Below are positions 24,800 to 34,013 of a stretch of 64,000 nucleotides of DNA, piece after piece. The notes under the pieces are model-generated. The model was not told the DNA's origin. It saw only the letters and a list, made by a program, of their open reading frames with translations, and ran no database searches. The DNA is from an uncultured bacterium (GTDB lineage Bacteria > Bacillota > Clostridia > Lachnospirales > Lachnospiraceae). The stretch is from the NCBI GenBank assembly GCA_947651225.1, contig CANSYK010000006.1, positions 1-64,000 of the forward strand, in the 5' to 3' direction. Made by a program: the position numbers and the translations under genes. Each line of letters starts with the position of its first letter. The stretch's first letter is position 1.

Positions 24800-25663
24800 A
24801 TGTTAGTATCAGCAAAGGAAATGCTTATAAAAGCAAAAGCAGGGAAATATGCGGTAGGCCAGTTCAACATCAACAATTTAGAGTGGACAAAGTCTATCCT
24901 GCAGACAGCACAGGAGTTACAGTCCCCTGTTATTTTGGGTGTATCAGAAGGTGCGGGAAAGTATATGTGCGGTTACAAGACAATTGTTGGTATGGTAAAT
25001 GGAATGCTTGAGGAGTTAAATATTACAGTTCCTGTAGCGCTTCATCTGGACCATGGCTCTTTTGAAGGGGCAAAGGCATGCATTAATGCAGGTTTTTCTT
25101 CCATTATGTTTGATGGTTCTCATTATCCAATTGAGGAAAATATTGCAAAGACAACAGAGCTTGTCAATGCCTGCAATATTCTTGGCCTTTCTTTGGAAGC
25201 GGAAGTTGGTTCCATCGGTGGTGAAGAGGATGGTGTCGTTGGTGCAGGCGAATGTGCAGATCCAGATGAATGTAAGGCCGTTGCGGATCTTGGTGTAACG
25301 ATGTTAGCAGCCGGTATTGGTAACATTCATGGAAAATATCCGGAGAACTGGGCAGGGCTTAGCTTTGAGACTCTGGAAGCAATTCAGGAAAAGACAGGTG
25401 AAATGCCTTTAGTACTTCATGGTGGTACAGGAATTCCGGCTGACATGATTAAGAAGGCAATTTCTCTTGGCGTTGCTAAAATCAATGTAAATACAGAGTG
25501 CCAGTTATCTTTCCAGGAAGCGACACGTAAGTACATTGAAGAAGGCAAGGATTTACAGGGCAAAGGCTTTGATCCACGTAAGCTCTTGGCTCCTGGTGCA
25601 GAAGCAATCAAGGCTACGGTAAAAGAAAAGATGGAGCTTTTCGGGTCTGTAGGAAAGGCCTGA
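24800..25663 (+). CDS. fba: Class II fructose-bisphosphate aldolase
   Basis: A 287-residue zinc-dependent aldolase of glycolysis (fructose 1,6-bisphosphate to dihydroxyacetone phosphate and glyceraldehyde 3-phosphate). Class II motifs are clear: VALHLDHGSFEGAKACINAG with the zinc His, IMFDGSHYP, SLEAEVGSIGGEEDGV, GIGNIHGKYPENW, VLHGGTGIPADMIKKAISLGV and the phosphate-binding KINVNTECQ. The ATG at 24800 lies after a GGAGG site; the longer frame from 24782 includes that site and is rejected. It stands alone between a promoter and a terminator. Confidence 0.95.
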   Translation: MLVSAKEMLIKAKAGKYAVGQFNINNLEWTKSILQTAQELQSPVILGVSEGAGKYMCGYKTIVGMVNGMLEELNITVPVALHLDHGSFEGAKACINAGFSSIMFDGSHYPIEENIAKTTELVNACNILGLSLEAEVGSIGGEEDGVVGAGECADPDECKAVADLGVTMLAAGIGNIHGKYPENWAGLSFETLEAIQEKTGEMPLVLHGGTGIPADMIKKAISLGVAKINVNTECQLSFQEATRKYIEEGKDLQGKGFDPRKLLAPGAEAIKATVKEKMELFGSVGKA

Positions 25664-25751
25664 GAATTGTTATAAAAAGGGCAGCATTACATTATGGCAG
25701 TTTTCGGACATGTTCTGGAAGGTGGAATACAGGAAATCCTATGTTGCAGAT

Positions 25752-25797
25752 ATTAAAAAACAGCTTTGCAGCAATGGCTGCAAAGTTGTTTTTTAAT
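25752..25797 (+). terminator. Intrinsic terminator after fba
   Basis: ATTAAAAAACAGCTTTGCAG pairs with CTGCAAAGTTGTTTTTTAAT, an A-rich/T-rich long hairpin about 90 bp after the aldolase stop. The symmetric flanks would work on either strand. Confidence 0.85.
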
Positions 25798-25813
25798 CAT
25801 TATATTGTGAAGT

Positions 25814-25873
25814 GTTACTATTCACGGCTGGTTTTTCGCATGATGTTTCGAATAGCCATGAATAGATAGTAAC
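25814..25873. repeat. Dispersed palindrome, TTACTATTCACGGC family, copy A
   Basis: GTTACTATTCACGGCT pairs imperfectly with AGCCATGAATAGATAGTAAC. Its 32-bp core (25826-25857, GGCTGGTTTTTCGCATG to TCGAATAGCC) is identical to 60542-60573. Related stems are at 48190-48261 and 61587-61661, and a half copy at 40300-40312. Confidence 0.85.
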
Positions 25874-25909
25874 TATGAAGTCGCAGAAGGTGCGGTATGG
25901 AGATTATAT

Positions 25910-26368
25910 ATGGACAGAGGCGAGTTTCTTTCTGTATTGCGGGAAAGCCTGGAAGGATTTATCCCGATGGAGGAAGTTGAAACAAATATAGACTTTTATC
26001 AGAATTATTTTGAAGAAGCCAGCCAATCAGACAAAGAGGTAATAGAAGAATTGGGAGACCCGCGTCTGATTGCCCGTACCATTATTGATGCATATAAGGC
26101 ATCAAAGGGGCCAATGGCAGATTATTATGCAGAGCAGGCAAGAAGTGAGTACAGCCGGGAACATTCAGAAGAATATGAGGATATGTCAGGGTCTTACTAT
26201 CAGTATGGCAGGAAAGTAAAGTGGTATGAGAAATTAATGTTCTGGGCGATTATTATTACCGTTATTGTCTTGTTATTTACTTTTGTCGGAGTGTTTGTAG
26301 TTTATGTGCTGCCAGTGATTCTACTGGTTCTTTTGATTAAAATATTAGTTGACCATTTTAGAAGGTAA
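25910..26368 (+). CDS. DUF1700 / HAAS-domain membrane protein
   Basis: A 152-residue protein. The N-terminal helical module (MDRGEFLSVLRESLEGFIPM...IDFYQNYFEEA...EVIEELGDPRLIARTIIDAYK) is the DUF1700/HAAS type, usually found with a PadR regulator and a membrane partner; neither is present here. A Tyr/Ser/Glu-rich linker (about 70-103) leads to one long hydrophobic segment (about 107-148), probably one or two membrane helices. Function is unknown. Copy A of the dispersed palindrome lies upstream and a GGAACTG palindrome overlaps its 3' end. Confidence 0.8.
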   Translation: MDRGEFLSVLRESLEGFIPMEEVETNIDFYQNYFEEASQSDKEVIEELGDPRLIARTIIDAYKASKGPMADYYAEQARSEYSREHSEEYEDMSGSYYQYGRKVKWYEKLMFWAIIITVIVLLFTFVGVFVVYVLPVILLVLLIKILVDHFRR

Positions 26369-26402
26369 GGAACTGCCGTAAAATAATTTGTACAGTTCCT
26401 TA
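26366..26402. repeat. GGAACTG palindrome, likely terminator
   Basis: TAAGGAACTG (26366-26375) pairs with CAGTTCCTTA (26393-26402) just after the DUF1700 gene. It is a member of a family seen after several genes in this window. Confidence 0.75.
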
Positions 26403-26440
26403 CAGCATGGATTTACAAATTATTTTAAGATAGTTCTTAA

Positions 26441-27930
<1,490 letters not shown>

Positions 27931-27933
<3 letters not shown>

Positions 27934-27946
27934 AGCGTGTTTGAAA
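27931..27946 (+). repeat. MITE end motif overlapping the yajC stop codon
   Basis: TAGAGCGTGTTTGAAA matches the end of the 183-bp element at 20441. A reverse copy with one mismatch ends at 29069, so the two ends face each other around the PHP gene. Confidence 0.7.
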
Positions 27947-27997
27947 TATGTTAAATAAAAAGACAGACAATATTTAAAAGTTGTTTTTCCAATTGCA

Positions 27998-28047
27998 CAG
28001 GCCAAAAAGCTTTGGCATAGTCCATTATGCCAAGGCTTTTTGGCCTG
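27998..28047 (-). terminator. 22-bp hairpin, probable terminator of the PHP gene
   Basis: Arms 27998-28019 (CAGGCCAAAAAGC...) and 28026-28047 (...GCTTTTTGGCCTG) pair with one mismatch around a 6-nt loop. It is convergent between yajC and the PHP gene. The classic T run is not pronounced, so it may act partly as an RNA stability element. Confidence 0.65.
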
Positions 28048-28083
28048 CATACTTAGGGAAATATCCTGCGCAACCTTGAGCAG

Positions 28084-28944
28084 TTATTTTCTGGCAGTTC
28101 CCAATAATTGTGCAAGCTTTTCCAGGTATTCATAAGGAACGGCGAGAGTGCCGCGTCCGGTTCCAAGACTGATTGCTGGTTTGTTGCTTCCGTGGAAGTC
28201 AGAACCGCCGCTTGGCAAAAGTTGATATTCTTTGGAAAGAGCTTTTACAAAAGCCTCTTCTTTTTCTGTGTGATTAGAATATTTTACTTCAATGCCGATA
28301 AGACCGGCATCTTTAAATTCTTCAATCATTTTCCGAAGAACAGCCTCCTCCAATTTGTAATGCATTGGATGCGCAAGAACAGGAATGCCGCCTGCCTGTA
28401 GAATCAGATGAATCGCCTCGGTACCAGTCATTTTTACCCTTGGAACATAGTATGGTGAATCATGGTTCAGATAGAGGGCGAAAGCATCTTTTGGCTCCTT
28501 TACGATATTATGGGAAACCAGAAATTTTGCAAAATGGGCACGGGTAATGACGGTGTCAGGATTTTCCGCTTTCATAGCTTCCAGGGTAATGGGAATTCCA
28601 GCTTTTTGAAGCCGCTTTGCCATTTCCACATTCCGGTCATTGCGTCTTTTGATAAAAAGAGCCGTTTTTTCAAGTAACTCTTTATTTTGTTCATCAACAA
28701 ATAATCCTACGATATGAATATCATTTCCCTGATAGTCGGCAGAAAGTTCTGTACCGGGAATTACTTCTAAAGGTGCGTTTTGCTGTTTGGCTGCTAAAAA
28801 TGCAGGTTTTATGCCTAAAATGGTATCGTGGTCAGTCAGTGCAATGGCAGAAAGCCCTTTTTTTACGGCAAGGGCAACTAGTTCTTTTGGGGAACAGGTT
28901 CCGTCAGAAAAGTTGGAATGTACATGTAAATCAACTGTTTTCAT
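28084..28944 (-). CDS. PHP-domain phosphoesterase
   Basis: A 286-residue protein of the polymerase and histidinol phosphatase (PHP) family, likely a 3',5'-nucleotide or similar phosphoesterase. Metal-binding motifs: VDLHVHSNFSDGTCSPKELV at the N-terminus, ALTDHDTILG, IPGTELSADYQGNDIHIVG, VITRAHFAKFLV, LAHPMHY and GGSDFHGSNKP. Length is typical. It is transcribed against its neighbours and lies between yajC and the TIGR04086 gene, which are usually adjacent, with MITE-type end motifs on both sides. Confidence 0.9.
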   Translation of the reverse strand: MKTVDLHVHSNFSDGTCSPKELVALAVKKGLSAIALTDHDTILGIKPAFLAAKQQNAPLEVIPGTELSADYQGNDIHIVGLFVDEQNKELLEKTALFIKRRNDRNVEMAKRLQKAGIPITLEAMKAENPDTVITRAHFAKFLVSHNIVKEPKDAFALYLNHDSPYYVPRVKMTGTEAIHLILQAGGIPVLAHPMHYKLEEAVLRKMIEEFKDAGLIGIEVKYSNHTEKEEAFVKALSKEYQLLPSGGSDFHGSNKPAISLGTGRGTLAVPYEYLEKLAQLLGTARK

Positions 28945-29052
28945 AAGCTGTTACTCCTTTTTGTTTTGATTGATATCAGTATATCATAAATCATGTCAAA
29001 AATCCTCGAATTTGTCTAACAGGTGAGTAAATAACGCACACTATTTCGCTTT

Positions 29053-29069
29053 TTTCAAACACGATCTAG
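29053..29069 (-). repeat. MITE end motif, inverted copy upstream of the PHP gene
   Basis: TTTCAAACACGATCTAG is the reverse complement of the element end CTAGAGCGTGTTTGAAA with one change. With 27931-27946 it brackets about 1.1 kb that holds only the PHP gene. Confidence 0.65.
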
Positions 29070-29140
29070 GATATTGTCATAAATTCAGGAAGAACCGTAT
29101 AAGTATATAGTAATAATGAAAATGATATGGGGAGAGCGGC

Positions 29141-29515
29141 GTGAAAAAGAAAATCAGGAACTTTTTTATAATCTTAGGCATTATGTTTTTATTTTCCCTG
29201 TTCTTACTGGGACTTTTGTCCGTGATTGTCTGGAAAATGGATGGGGCAGGAAATGTTTTATCTGCAGGGGTTGTTGTGGTATATATCCTGACAAATTTTT
29301 TAGGGGGACTTCTGCTTGGGAAAGTAATGGGACAGCAGAAATTTTTCTGGGGTGTTGTGATTGGCGCATGCTATTATGCTATTTTACTGGCGGCAGGTGT
29401 TTTACTGGCAGGTACGAAAATACCAGGCAATATGCAGTTAATCAGCGGTGGAATGATTTGTGTGATATCTGGTATGCTTGGCGGAATGATTGCTCCAGTA
29501 GAAAAAAATGAATAA
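29141..29515 (+). CDS. TIGR04086 family membrane protein (YrzE-like)
   Basis: A 124-residue membrane protein with four hydrophobic segments (about 8-30, 40-60, 67-89, 96-117). Both its composition and its place between yajC and secDF fit TIGR04086/YrzE of the Bacillus tgt-yajC-yrzE-secDF region. The function of the family is not known. The start is a GTG (29141) after GGGGAGAG. An overlapping frame at 29116 is a shadow that lacks membrane character. Confidence 0.82.
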   Translation: MKKKIRNFFIILGIMFLFSLFLLGLLSVIVWKMDGAGNVLSAGVVVVYILTNFLGGLLLGKVMGQQKFFWGVVIGACYYAILLAAGVLLAGTKIPGNMQLISGGMICVISGMLGGMIAPVEKNE

Positions 29516-29689
29516 AAATATAAAAAATGGATATTATGTTTCTGAAATATGTTATAATGTAACAAACATTTAACAAAATAGAAATGGAAAAATTTATTCT
29601 TTATGTTATGATAGTGTTGCTGTTCAAATTATGGGTGGTAGTGGTCTTTAAGAACTGAAGGAAATAGATAAAGGGGAGGCTAGAAAAAA

Positions 29690-30676
29690 ATGGAAGACAA
29701 AAGAAGAAAAAGGATGGGAGGACAGTCAGGGGGAAGTTTTCAAAAGAGAGATTCTTTGCGGGAGCGTTCAAAGATTTCTCTGGAACGCAGGAAAAAACAG
29801 ATCCGGGGAAAAATAATTTTAATTAACTCGGCACTTGCGCTTGTAATTATTATGTTTGTGCTGGTGGGCAAAGTAGTCTCACTGAACCGTCATGGCGGAG
29901 AGGGAATTGAGGTTGCTGGCAGGAGTGGTAAACAGGCAGAAGCTGAGTCAGAAAAAAAAGACAGCAAAAAAGACAGTTCCAAAAAGAGTGAGTCAACACC
30001 GACACCAGAGCCAACGCCGGTTGCTACAGAAACGCCAGATGGTTCCGTGCAGTGGATACGAAAAGATTTAGATGACAGTAAGCCAATGGTAGCACTGACT
30101 TTTGACGATGGTCCCTATGCGCCGGTTACGGAACGGATTTTGAATGTGTTAAAGAAATACAACAGCAGTGCAACTTTTTTCTGTGTAGGCAACCGTGTTC
30201 CGAATTATATCAGTGTAATAGAAAAGGCATATGAACAGGGCTGTCAGCTTGCCAGTCACACATATGAACATGCGATACTGACAAAGTTGAAAAAGAAAAA
30301 AATCAATTGGCAGATGGATCAGGTCGATAAGGTGATGGAGGATGTTATTGGCTGTAAAACAACAGCACTGCGTCCACCAGGAGGGGCGGTTAATGACACT
30401 GTGAAAAATACAGTTAAAGTTCCGATGGTTTGCTGGAATGTAGATTCCGAGGATTGGAAGAGCAGAAATAAGAAAAAGATTCTGGAACGCTGTACATCCA
30501 TTGGAGATGGCGATATTGTACTGATGCATGATCTGTATCCGACAACAGCGGACGCAGTCGAAAAATTGGTACCTCGTCTGGTAAAAGAAGGGTATCAGCT
30601 TGTGACAGTGGATGAGCTTTTCTATTATAAGGGGATAGAGGCAAAGGGAGGAACTGTGTATTTCAGTGGAAAATAA
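29690..30676 (+). CDS. Membrane-anchored polysaccharide deacetylase (NodB domain)
   Basis: A 328-residue type II membrane protein. A basic cytoplasmic lead (1-36) is followed by one helix (about 37-60, IILINSALALVIIMFVLVG), a charged Lys/Ser linker with TPTPEPTPVATETP repeats (about 70-115), and a NodB deacetylase domain (about 118-310). The metal and catalytic motifs are present: ALTFDDGPYAP (DD), SHTYEHAIL (HxxxH), LRPPGGAVN (RxPxG), WNVDSEDW and IVLMHDLYPTT. It probably removes acetyl groups from peptidoglycan or another wall glycan. GGGGAGG precedes the ATG; a TATAAT at 29553-29558 may be its -10 box. Confidence 0.92.
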   Translation: MEDKRRKRMGGQSGGSFQKRDSLRERSKISLERRKKQIRGKIILINSALALVIIMFVLVGKVVSLNRHGGEGIEVAGRSGKQAEAESEKKDSKKDSSKKSESTPTPEPTPVATETPDGSVQWIRKDLDDSKPMVALTFDDGPYAPVTERILNVLKKYNSSATFFCVGNRVPNYISVIEKAYEQGCQLASHTYEHAILTKLKKKKINWQMDQVDKVMEDVIGCKTTALRPPGGAVNDTVKNTVKVPMVCWNVDSEDWKSRNKKKILERCTSIGDGDIVLMHDLYPTTADAVEKLVPRLVKEGYQLVTVDELFYYKGIEAKGGTVYFSGK

Positions 30677-30687
30677 GGAACTGTAAA

Positions 30688-30722
30688 TATAGTAAACGCA
30701 TGTATTTTATGCGTTTACTATA
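30688..30722. repeat. 35-bp palindrome, copy 1
   Basis: TATAGTAAACGCAT / ATGCGTTTACTATA, perfect 14-bp arms around GTATTTT. Same sequence in reverse orientation at 38812-38846 (one arm mismatch) and 57340-57374. Confidence 0.9.
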
Positions 30723-30793
30723 AATTAAAGGAACAAGTTGCGAAGAATGTTTTTGTTTCATTTCATTATTTACAGGTTCTAAGGTTTTAAACA

Positions 30794-30826
30794 TAAAAAG
30801 GGCACCAGCGCAGGCGGTGTCTTTTT
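30794..30826 (+). terminator. Terminator downstream of the deacetylase
   Basis: AAAAAGGGCACC pairs with GGTGTCTTTTTT (one G-U pair), in the same style as the terminators at 20371 and 33734. Confidence 0.7.
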
Positions 30827-31042
30827 TGTTACTCTGTAGTTCTTCCTGCTTACAGTAGCAGTATAGTCAGCCTTAATGAAGAAACATAACCGAAGCATTA
30901 CTATGACAATGTTAGGAAAGTAACCGTTCAAGATTGCGCAGGATATTTTAAATATACAAAACATTAGAACTCTCGGCACATAAGGATTTGGGATAATTGT
31001 TCAACCCTACATGGAACAATTACCCCTATTAAAAAATGATTA

Positions 31043-31321
31043 TTATACAGTTTGCAGCCCTGCAAGCTGCTCCACTTCTGCGACTTCAAGACCTGAATAT
31101 TTTGCTATTTTATCAATTGATAACTCCCCATCCTGTAGTATTCTAAGGGCTGTTTTCTTTTTTGTTTCATTTATACCCTGGCTTATGCCCTGGCTTAAAA
31201 TTCTCCTTGCACTCGTTTCAATCATTGCACCTCTCATCATACCACCTACACCTTTCTGCACATTCTTAGCCGGCACATCATACTGTACCGTTCTGCCCGG
31301 TGTAATTACCACATACTTCAT
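31043..31321 (-). CDS. Small protein resembling the C-terminus of Rpn-family proteins; possible remnant
   Basis: 92 residues. The second half (GINETKKKTALRILQDGELSIDKIAKYSGLEVAEVEQLAGL) has the same helix-turn-helix-like layout as the C-terminus of the Rpn-family protein at 5166. The first half (MKYVVITPGRTVQYDVPAKNVQKGV) is not recognised. The ribosome site is poor. Just upstream on the same strand another frame ends with LFGNKKIRFLYQRLLEFALK and a stop, which looks like the tail of a second broken gene. The region may be a decayed insertion. Confidence 0.4.
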   Translation of the reverse strand: MKYVVITPGRTVQYDVPAKNVQKGVGGMMRGAMIETSARRILSQGISQGINETKKKTALRILQDGELSIDKIAKYSGLEVAEVEQLAGLQTV

Positions 31322-31380
31322 CTTATCATCATTTCAATGCAAATTCAAGCAACCGCTGGTAAAGGAAACGAATTTTTTTG

Positions 31381-31410
31381 TTGCCAAATAGCGGGGAGTT
31401 ATGATATAAT
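31381..31410 (+). promoter_or_regulatory. Promoter of secDF
   Basis: TTGCCA at 31381-31386, an 18-bp spacer and TATAAT at 31405-31410, with a leader of about 75 nt before the secDF ATG. Confidence 0.55.
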
Positions 31411-31487
31411 GAACATTAGTGTTATTTTTCGACAGGAAAAGTGATGCAGAATGTGAAATGATAGTTTAATAAAAGGAGAAATGTAAC

Positions 31488-33704
31488 ATGAAGGACAAGA
31501 AGAAAGGATTACTGCAAATCATTGTAATACTTGCGGTAATCGGACTCTGTACGTTTACGACTTTGGTTGGTTTTACGAAAGCCCACAAGGGAAGTGCCCA
31601 GAACATTAAGCTGGGTTTGGATTTGGCTGGTGGTGTCAGTATCACATATCAGGCAGTTGGTGACAATCCATCGGCAAAAGATATGGAAGATACCCGTAAT
31701 ATGATGCAGCAGCGTGCAGAAGTTTACAGTACAGAATCTTCTGTAGTGCTTGGAGAGAATGGACGTATTACGATTGATATTCCAGGTGTTGCCAATGCGG
31801 AAGAAGTGCTGGCATCCCTTGGAAAAGAAGGTTCTTTGGATTTTGTTGCACAGGACGATATGTCTTTTGCTGATGAGGCCAAAACACAGCCTGTTTATAC
31901 AAAGACAGTATGTACAGGTAAGGATATCAAGAGCGCAGAGGCGAATACCCAACAACATGAAGTGACAAAAAATAAAGAGTATGTAGTGCAGCTAAAATTC
32001 AAGTCTTCTGGAACAAAGAAATTTGCAAAGGCAACACAGGAAGCAGCTCCTTCCAATAAAATAATTTATATTGTATATGATGGGCAGGTTTTGTCTTCCC
32101 CGGCTGTACAAAGCGAGATCTCAAATGGCGAGGCGGTTATTGAAGGCGGCTTTAAAACATATGAAGAAGCGGATCATCTTGCGTCTATGATTCGTATCGG
32201 TGCACTTCCAATTGAACTGAAGGAAATCCAGTCTCAGGTCGTTGGCGCCCAGCTTGGTCTTGATGCGATTCAGACAAGCCTGTTAGCAGGTGCGATTGGT
32301 TTTGCGCTGATTATTATCTTTATGATTATATTCTATCGCCTGCCGGGTGTGGCAGCATCAATTGCACTGGTATTTTACCTTGTTCTGATGTTAGTGGTAC
32401 TGAATGTATTGGATGTTACTTTGACGCTTCCGGGTATTGCCGGTATTATCCTGAATATTGGTATGGCGGTAGATGCAAATGTTATTATCTTTACACGTAT
32501 CAGGGAGGAGCTGGCAAAAGGAAAAACAGTTCAGTCCAGCATCAAGCTTGGATTTGACAAGGCGTTATCAGCTATTGTGGATGGTAATGTTACTACTTTG
32601 ATTGCTGCTTTTGTACTGTATATCAAAGGTTCTGGTACAGTAAAAGGTTTTGCGACGACACTTGCAATTGGTATTGTATTGTCAATGTTTACGGCGCTCT
32701 TTATTACTAAAATCTTACTGAAGGCTATGTATGCACTGGGTGTAGATGATGTAAAATATTTTGGTGTAGAGAAACCAAGAAAGACAATTCATTTTGTAGA
32801 AAACAGGATGAAATATTTCCTGATTTCAGGCGCTTTGCTTGTTGCATGCGTTGTGTGCCTGATTGTCAATAAGGCAGGCCGTTGTGATGGAAATATTTTA
32901 AATTATGGTCTGGACTTTTCTGGTGGTACTACATTTGACATCACCTTTAATGAAGGGACAGAGATTACAGATGATATAAAGAAAGAAGTAGAAAATATCT
33001 TTATGTCCGAAAGTGGTTCTAATGATGTTGTCATTTCGGAAATTGCCGGTGCGAACGGCTTGTCTGTTAAGACGGTTGAACTTTCCGAGGATCAGCGTAA
33101 CAATGTAACAAATACAATGGTTGAAAAGTATGGAGTTGATGAAAAGAATATTGAAAACCAGAATATCAGTGCTTCTGTTTCTGGTGAAATGAGGCAGGAT
33201 GCAGTTGTGGCAGTCGTGATAGCTGCTATCTGTATGCTTCTGTATATCTGGTTCCGCTTTAAGGATATTGTATTTGCCGGAAGTGCAATTCTGGCATTGC
33301 TTCATGATGTATTTGTTGTACTGTTGGTTTATGCAGTGGCAATGATTTCTGTTGGTAATACGTTTATTGCATGTATGCTTACGATAGTAGGTTATTCAAT
33401 TAATGCTACAATTGTCATTTTTGACCGTATCCGTGAGAATATCGGTACGAGAACAAGTGAGGAAGCGTTGACTGCTATTGTAAATGAAAGTGTTACACAG
33501 ACATTGACACGTAGTATTAATACCTCCCTGACAACATTTATCATGGTTTTGATGATTGCGATTCTTGGTGTAGAATCCGTAAGGGATTTTGCAATCCCTC
33601 TTCTTGCAGGTATTATCTGTGGTGCATATTCTTCGGTATGTATTACTGGTACTTTATGGTTTGCAATTAAAAAGATGTGGATGAAGTCGAAAAAGGCGAA
33701 TTAA
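31488..33704 (+). CDS. secDF: Fused protein-export membrane protein SecDF
   Basis: A 738-residue natural fusion of SecD and SecF, which uses the proton gradient to help protein secretion after SecA. The SecD half has TM1 at about 8-29, LGLDLAGGVSITYQ, a periplasmic P1-like region (about 50-250), and five helices containing PGIAGIILNIGMAVDANVIIFTRIREEL. The SecF half starts at about 440 with ILNYGLDFSGGTTFDI, and its helices carry YSINATIVIFDRIRENIGTRTSEE. An AAAAGGAG site precedes the ATG. It belongs with tgt, yajC and the TIGR04086 gene but has its own promoter here. Confidence 0.96.
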   Translation: MKDKKKGLLQIIVILAVIGLCTFTTLVGFTKAHKGSAQNIKLGLDLAGGVSITYQAVGDNPSAKDMEDTRNMMQQRAEVYSTESSVVLGENGRITIDIPGVANAEEVLASLGKEGSLDFVAQDDMSFADEAKTQPVYTKTVCTGKDIKSAEANTQQHEVTKNKEYVVQLKFKSSGTKKFAKATQEAAPSNKIIYIVYDGQVLSSPAVQSEISNGEAVIEGGFKTYEEADHLASMIRIGALPIELKEIQSQVVGAQLGLDAIQTSLLAGAIGFALIIIFMIIFYRLPGVAASIALVFYLVLMLVVLNVLDVTLTLPGIAGIILNIGMAVDANVIIFTRIREELAKGKTVQSSIKLGFDKALSAIVDGNVTTLIAAFVLYIKGSGTVKGFATTLAIGIVLSMFTALFITKILLKAMYALGVDDVKYFGVEKPRKTIHFVENRMKYFLISGALLVACVVCLIVNKAGRCDGNILNYGLDFSGGTTFDITFNEGTEITDDIKKEVENIFMSESGSNDVVISEIAGANGLSVKTVELSEDQRNNVTNTMVEKYGVDEKNIENQNISASVSGEMRQDAVVAVVIAAICMLLYIWFRFKDIVFAGSAILALLHDVFVVLLVYAVAMISVGNTFIACMLTIVGYSINATIVIFDRIRENIGTRTSEEALTAIVNESVTQTLTRSINTSLTTFIMVLMIAILGVESVRDFAIPLLAGIICGAYSSVCITGTLWFAIKKMWMKSKKAN

Positions 33705-33733
33705 TTAATATTGTGTTCTTGAGGTAAATATAG

Positions 33734-33764
33734 AAAGGGCATCGCAGAAGCGGTGTCCTTTTTT
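33734..33764 (+). terminator. Terminator of secDF
   Basis: AAAGGGCATCGC pairs with GCGGTGTCCTTT (G-U pairs included), followed by TTTT. Confidence 0.8.
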
Positions 33765-33910
33765 GTGGCGCCATTTTGCATGAATTTTGCCTGTTTTTTC
33801 GATTGCACCATCAAAAAGCTTCGCCGTAGCCCGCTACACCTACGTTTTTTTCTTTGCACTTGGAAAAACATTCTTCGCAACTTGTTCATTTAATTTTTTT
33901 CAGTTCCTAA
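33765..33910. repeat. Remnant of an intergenic repeat sharing GTAGCCCGCTACACCT
   Basis: GTAGCCCGCTACACCT at 33826-33841 is identical to 20535-20550 at the centre of the 183-bp MITE-like element. CATCAAAAAGCTT next to it recurs near 24640. The flanks otherwise differ, so this is a diverged or different member. Confidence 0.55.
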
Positions 33911-34013
33911 GGAGTAGTTCCTAAGACAAACAGGTTGTAATAGCATTTTTAGTATGGTAGTATATAAGAGAAGTCAGAGAGAAAAATGGAAAGGAGACAT
34001 AAGAAAAAGAGCC

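Larger units (their letters stand above)
30677..31042. other. Intergenic region with palindromes and terminator
   Basis: This 366-bp gap contains a GGAACTG half motif at 30677, the 35-bp palindrome (30688-30722) and a terminator (30794-30826). No further coding signal was recognised in the rest. Confidence 0.5.

Noticed and set aside
29116-29511. Frame overlapping the TIGR04086 gene
   Set aside because: Cys/Trp/Gly-rich random composition, whereas the GTG frame at 29141 gives a four-helix membrane protein expected at this place.
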